64,000 nucleotides of DNA from Casuarina equisetifolia (taxonomy: Eukaryota; Streptophyta; Magnoliopsida; Fagales; Casuarinaceae). Shown here one piece after another: positions 60,743 through 64,000 of this stretch (the stretch's first letter is position 1; each line of letters opens with the position of its first letter). A program made the translations under genes and the position numbers. The notes under the pieces were generated by a model. It was given only the letters and a program-made list of their open reading frames with translations. It was not told the DNA's origin and searched no databases. Location: positions 2,778,501-2,842,500 of the forward strand of contig CM052360.1 of NCBI GenBank assembly GCA_028551475.1, given 5' to 3'.

Positions 60743-63700
60743 ATGGACAAGGCAGTACCCGAGCCATGGCGACCGGACTTGCTCCAGGCAGCGATATTCC
60801 GGCCGCCGGAGACACCCCGGGAGCCCATGGAGTTTCTGTCGCGGTCGTGGAGCGTGTCCGCTCTGGAGGTCTCGAAGGCTCTGGCCCCACCCCAAATGGT
60901 GTCCCTGTCGAAGACCTCGAGTGGGGGTGGGAATGGCGGACCAATAATGGAGGACTTGGCTGGGGAGTTGGAGGAGAGTGCTGCCGTTTCTGGGAACCCT
61001 TTTTCGTTTGCGTCGTCTGAGACCTCGCAGATGGTCATGGAGAGGATCATGTCACAGTCGGTGAGTGTCGTGGGGGGAGACGGAGAGGGTGTGGACAAAT
61101 TGTGGGATTTTTGGTCGATGGAAACTTTGGTTTGAGCTGGCTTTTCTTCTTTTGTTTTTATTCCCTCTCTCTTAGTGGGTTTCTTACTGTGGCTTTTGCT
61201 CGTATTTTGATTTGTTTTCTCTCTGTTGTTTTTTCTGGTTCTTGTTCTCTGTCGTCCAGCTCTTTGTCTCTATCTCAGTTTAATTCTTGAAAATTGTTCA
61301 GGAAATTCATGTTTTAGGTTTCTTCCTGTTTCGCATCGTTTTCATAAAATTTTGCTTCTGTTTCTGCATAAACTATTTTGTTCTTGAATTTGTGTTTCTT
61401 CTCTTCTGAAGTAAGTTTGTTGTCCGTACCGACCTAGCTCTGCCACATTCATGTCCTGTTTCTGATTACCCTGTCTTTATCGTTTTCTTGATCATTCATT
61501 TGGTCGAACACTAACATATAAGCCCGCACCATGATCTCTCTTTGCAGCAGGAGGTATCCCCACGAACCTCAGGCAGGCTCTCACACAGCAGCGGCCCGCT
61601 CAATGGTACCCAGAGCTGCGGCTCTTAACCGACAGCCCACCTGTCTCGCCCTCCGAAGTCGACGACCCCAAGGTTTTTCTCTCTTCCTCCCCACCTCTTT
61701 CTCTTTTCCGGCGGGCACCACACTCATGGGTCGCTCTCTCTCTCTCTCTCTCCTCTTTGTCACTTTCACAGAACACGGAGACAAACACACAGGTCGTCGT
61801 ACATTTTTGCTTTGCACTTTACATGCTAGGAAGCACAAACTCAGGGTCTCTTTTACAGAACTGAGCACTTGCAGAGCCAACATGGTCCAGGCTTTCTCTG
61901 GTACCAACGTCCTTTAATATTAAACCCAGGGCGAGCGTCTGCAAGTTGTTTCGCTCTGATCAATGCACCGGCGGAATTCTAGAATTCCCAAGCGTAATAT
62001 TTGCTTAATTCAATCCCCGTAATTATGACCAAAGCATCTCCATTACTTCCAGTTTCGCCTTGGAAGAACCAAAAGCTCTTCCCAAGAGTACAACCTTCCG
62101 CAGCGGGTTTGTACTTGTATTTGTCCAAAGTTGCCCCCCGTCTGGCACGTAATTTGCCGTGACTGCCACTCCATGGCTGTGCCCCACTTGTTCTTGACTC
62201 TTCCTTTGGTCCCCATTGAAAATAAATTGGTAGCAGAGATCTTAATTGCAAGTACACTGTGCATGCCAGGCCCAAATCTGTCCTTTCAATCTTCGGTAAC
62301 GGGCACGCCTTGATGCCTTCCCCTCCCACTCCGCTGAATTTATGGCCTGGTGGACCCCCTGAGGCAATGATGACTCTTCCAATATTCCATGCGAGCTATG
62401 ACTTCTATTAGGGGATTCATTAAGTTCTAAGATAAGATGATTAAGTTAATAAATTAGCAGTGATGAATAAGGATTTCTGATGGAAACACAAGCCGGGGTG
62501 AATTCACGTAGTGGAGCTATGTTAATGTAACGTGCGAATAATAACTCATTTTCTGATGCAGTTTGGCCGTTCAAACAACACCCAGAACGCGCAGTTTCGC
62601 ACCGCCACCACTCCCGGCGGAGGCTTTGGTGGAGTCGCTGCACCAGCAGGCGGAGGTAAGACCGTGGGGAGGTGGCTGAAGGACCGGAGGGAGAAGAAGA
62701 AAGAGGAGACAAGGGCCCACAACGCCCAGCTCCATGCTGCTGTGTCGGTGGCCGGGGTGGCTTCCGCCGTGGCTGCGATTGCTGCCGCTACAGCCGCGTC
62801 TTCTGGGTCCGGCAAGGACGAGCATATGGCGAAGACCGACATGGCCGTAGCCTCGGCCGCGACTTTGGTCGCAGCGCAATGTGTGGAGGCGGCTGAGGCG
62901 ATGGGTGCTGAGCGGGAGCACCTCGCCGCGGTAGTGAGCTCCGCCGTGAATGTCAGGTCAGCCGGCGACATTATGACCTTAACCGCCGCGGCGGCGACAG
63001 GTAATTCTACGTAAATTGTCAATTACCTCCCCTACAGGGATAATTGTGGTGGACGAAATTTTAACTCCTATTGACGAAATTCTCCCTCAGCTCTACGTGG
63101 GGCGGCCACGCTGAAGGCAAGGGCATTGAAGGAAGTGTGGAATATAGCGGCGGTAATACCGGTGGAGAAGGGATTGGTGGCAGGCGTTAGCGGCGACGGT
63201 AGTAACGGTAATTCCAACAGCAGTTACAGCGGTGAGCTTGTTCCTGATGAGAATTTCTTTGGCATCTGCAGTAGGGAACTGCTTTCTAGAGGCTACGAGC
63301 TGCTCAAGCGCACCCGCAAAGGTCATTTCTTAAGACTTTCCATATATGGCGGATCAAATTGAAGCATGTTTTTTTCTCTGTTTATGATTTGATCTGCTTT
63401 GCTACTGCTTTTAAAACGTATATCTGTTAGTGATTCTGTTATTGTTGATCTGATAAATGCAGGTGATCTTCATTGGAAGATTGTGTCTGTTTACATCAAC
63501 AGGATGAACCAGGTAAGTAATCAGTTCAAATTATTTTGGCATCGATTGGACTTTTGGTTATGAGTGTGAACATGATGTGGGTGGGTAAAGGCTGGGGCTG
63601 AAAGTTATCAAAAACAAAGCATGATGGAATAAACGAGTCTCTTTCTTGGTCTAGCTTCTTTGGAATCTTTTCTAAGTCTTTGAAACTTCCTTTTGCGCAG

Positions 63701-64000
63701 GTTATGTTGAAGATGAAGAGCAGGCATGTTGCTGGGACCATCACAAAAAAGAAAAAGAGTAAGTTATAATAATGCCTTTGTCTTTCTCTAATAATTTGGA
63801 CAGGATTGGAGGTGGGTCTTCTTCCATTTTGGGATTTGTGAAAGCAGTTAAGCACTAAAGGGAGAAAAAGATCAAAAGGATTCATCTTTAATTCGATCTC
63901 TTTTGAATTTTTACAGATATGGTGTTGGAGGTGATTAAAGATATGCCAGCATGGCCAGGCCGCCACTTGCTGGAGGGTGGTGAGTACCGCCGATACTTTG
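60743..64000 (+). CDS. VAN3-binding / FORKED-like protein, 5' part, one-base frameshift in exon 2
   Basis: Member of the plant VAN3-binding (FORKED1-like) family: DUF828 followed by a PH-like domain, acting at the trans-Golgi/endosome in auxin-dependent vein patterning. Exons: 60743-61060, 61548-61672, 62562-63000, 63091-63321, 63463-63512, 63701-63758 and 63917 to the window edge (gene incomplete). Family motifs in order: [72 protein letters not shown], the Ala-rich [58 protein letters not shown] and, at the start of the PH region, [17 protein letters not shown]. In exon 2 the frame runs from GPLNG to a TAA at 61626-61628, although the next base frame reads [14 protein letters not shown] as expected. 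One T is missing in CTCTTAACC, and exon 2 is 125 nt where 126 would keep phase 0 at both ends. Either a sequence error or a broken allele. Confidence 0.85.
61733..61753. repeat. CT microsatellite in intron 2 of the VAN3-binding-like gene
   Basis: About ten CT dinucleotides in a pyrimidine-rich intron, about 60 bp downstream of the exon 2 donor. Confidence 0.8.

Noticed and set aside
60710-61098. Several open frames on both strands over exon 1 of the VAN3-binding-like gene
   Set aside because: They are openings caused by local GC richness. Only the frame from 60743 matches the family.
61581-61907. Arg/Glu-rich minus-strand open frame
   Set aside because: It is produced by the CT microsatellite and exon 2 of the VAN3-binding-like gene read antisense.
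62546-63022. 158-codon minus-strand Ala-rich open frame
   Set aside because: It is the antisense of GC-rich exon 3 of the VAN3-binding-like gene; the plus strand carries the family motifs and splice sites.
1-64000. CRISPR arrays, bacterial operons, phage, integrase or plasmid features
   Set aside because: None seen. Introns and gene families are those of a plant nuclear genome.
1-64000. tRNA and rRNA genes
   Set aside because: No stretch with convincing tRNA boxes or rRNA similarity was noticed by eye; a tRNA scan would be needed to exclude them.

Overview
This window is nuclear DNA of a flowering plant, most likely a woody dicot. The genes have many short exons with GT-AG introns. Spacers are AT-rich and carry retroposon remnants and microsatellites. 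The recognisable families are plant ones: group 3 sulfate transporters, an IQD calmodulin-binding protein and a VAN3-binding/FORKED-like protein. The species cannot be named from the sequence alone.

Layout: 1-3.2 kb is an AT-rich spacer. A TPR co-chaperone-like gene (TPR3 type, 8 coding exons, 327 aa) lies on the plus strand at 3.36-7.44 kb. From 8.9 to 35.2 kb there is a head-to-tail array of four group 3 sulfate transporter genes, all on the minus strand and all with the same 12 coding exons. Copies 2 and 4 are open throughout (649 aa each). Copies 1 and 3 carry one-base frameshifts in exon 1, and copy 3 has a second in its last exon. The spacers hold retroposon copies, two of which have clear target-site duplications, and a block of 2-3 kb repeated upstream of copies 1 and 4. 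38.9-44.4 kb has no recognised gene but holds a roughly 400-bp tandem duplication. A 460-aa IQD gene (minus) lies at 44.4-46.3 kb. A possible 3' end of an unidentified minus-strand gene lies at 49.57-49.96 kb. A small secreted EGF-like, probably GPI-anchored protein (plus, 6 exons, 211 aa) lies at 51.6-53.9 kb. A 205-codon unassigned open frame lies at 58.5-59.2 kb. A VAN3-binding/FORKED-like gene (plus) starts at 60.74 kb, runs off the right edge, and has a one-base frameshift in exon 2.

The genes do not form a pathway or operon; they are independent plant loci. The main biological content is the sulfate transporter array: how its units relate, which copies can still work, and whether the one-base lesions (four in the window, two of them in the same exon of different paralogues) are real or assembly errors. 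I found no previously undescribed system with convincing support. The most informative leads are the array history, the altered splice donor shared by copies 2 and 3, the unidentified exon pair near 49.7 kb, and the coding-like insert at 15.4-16.1 kb.
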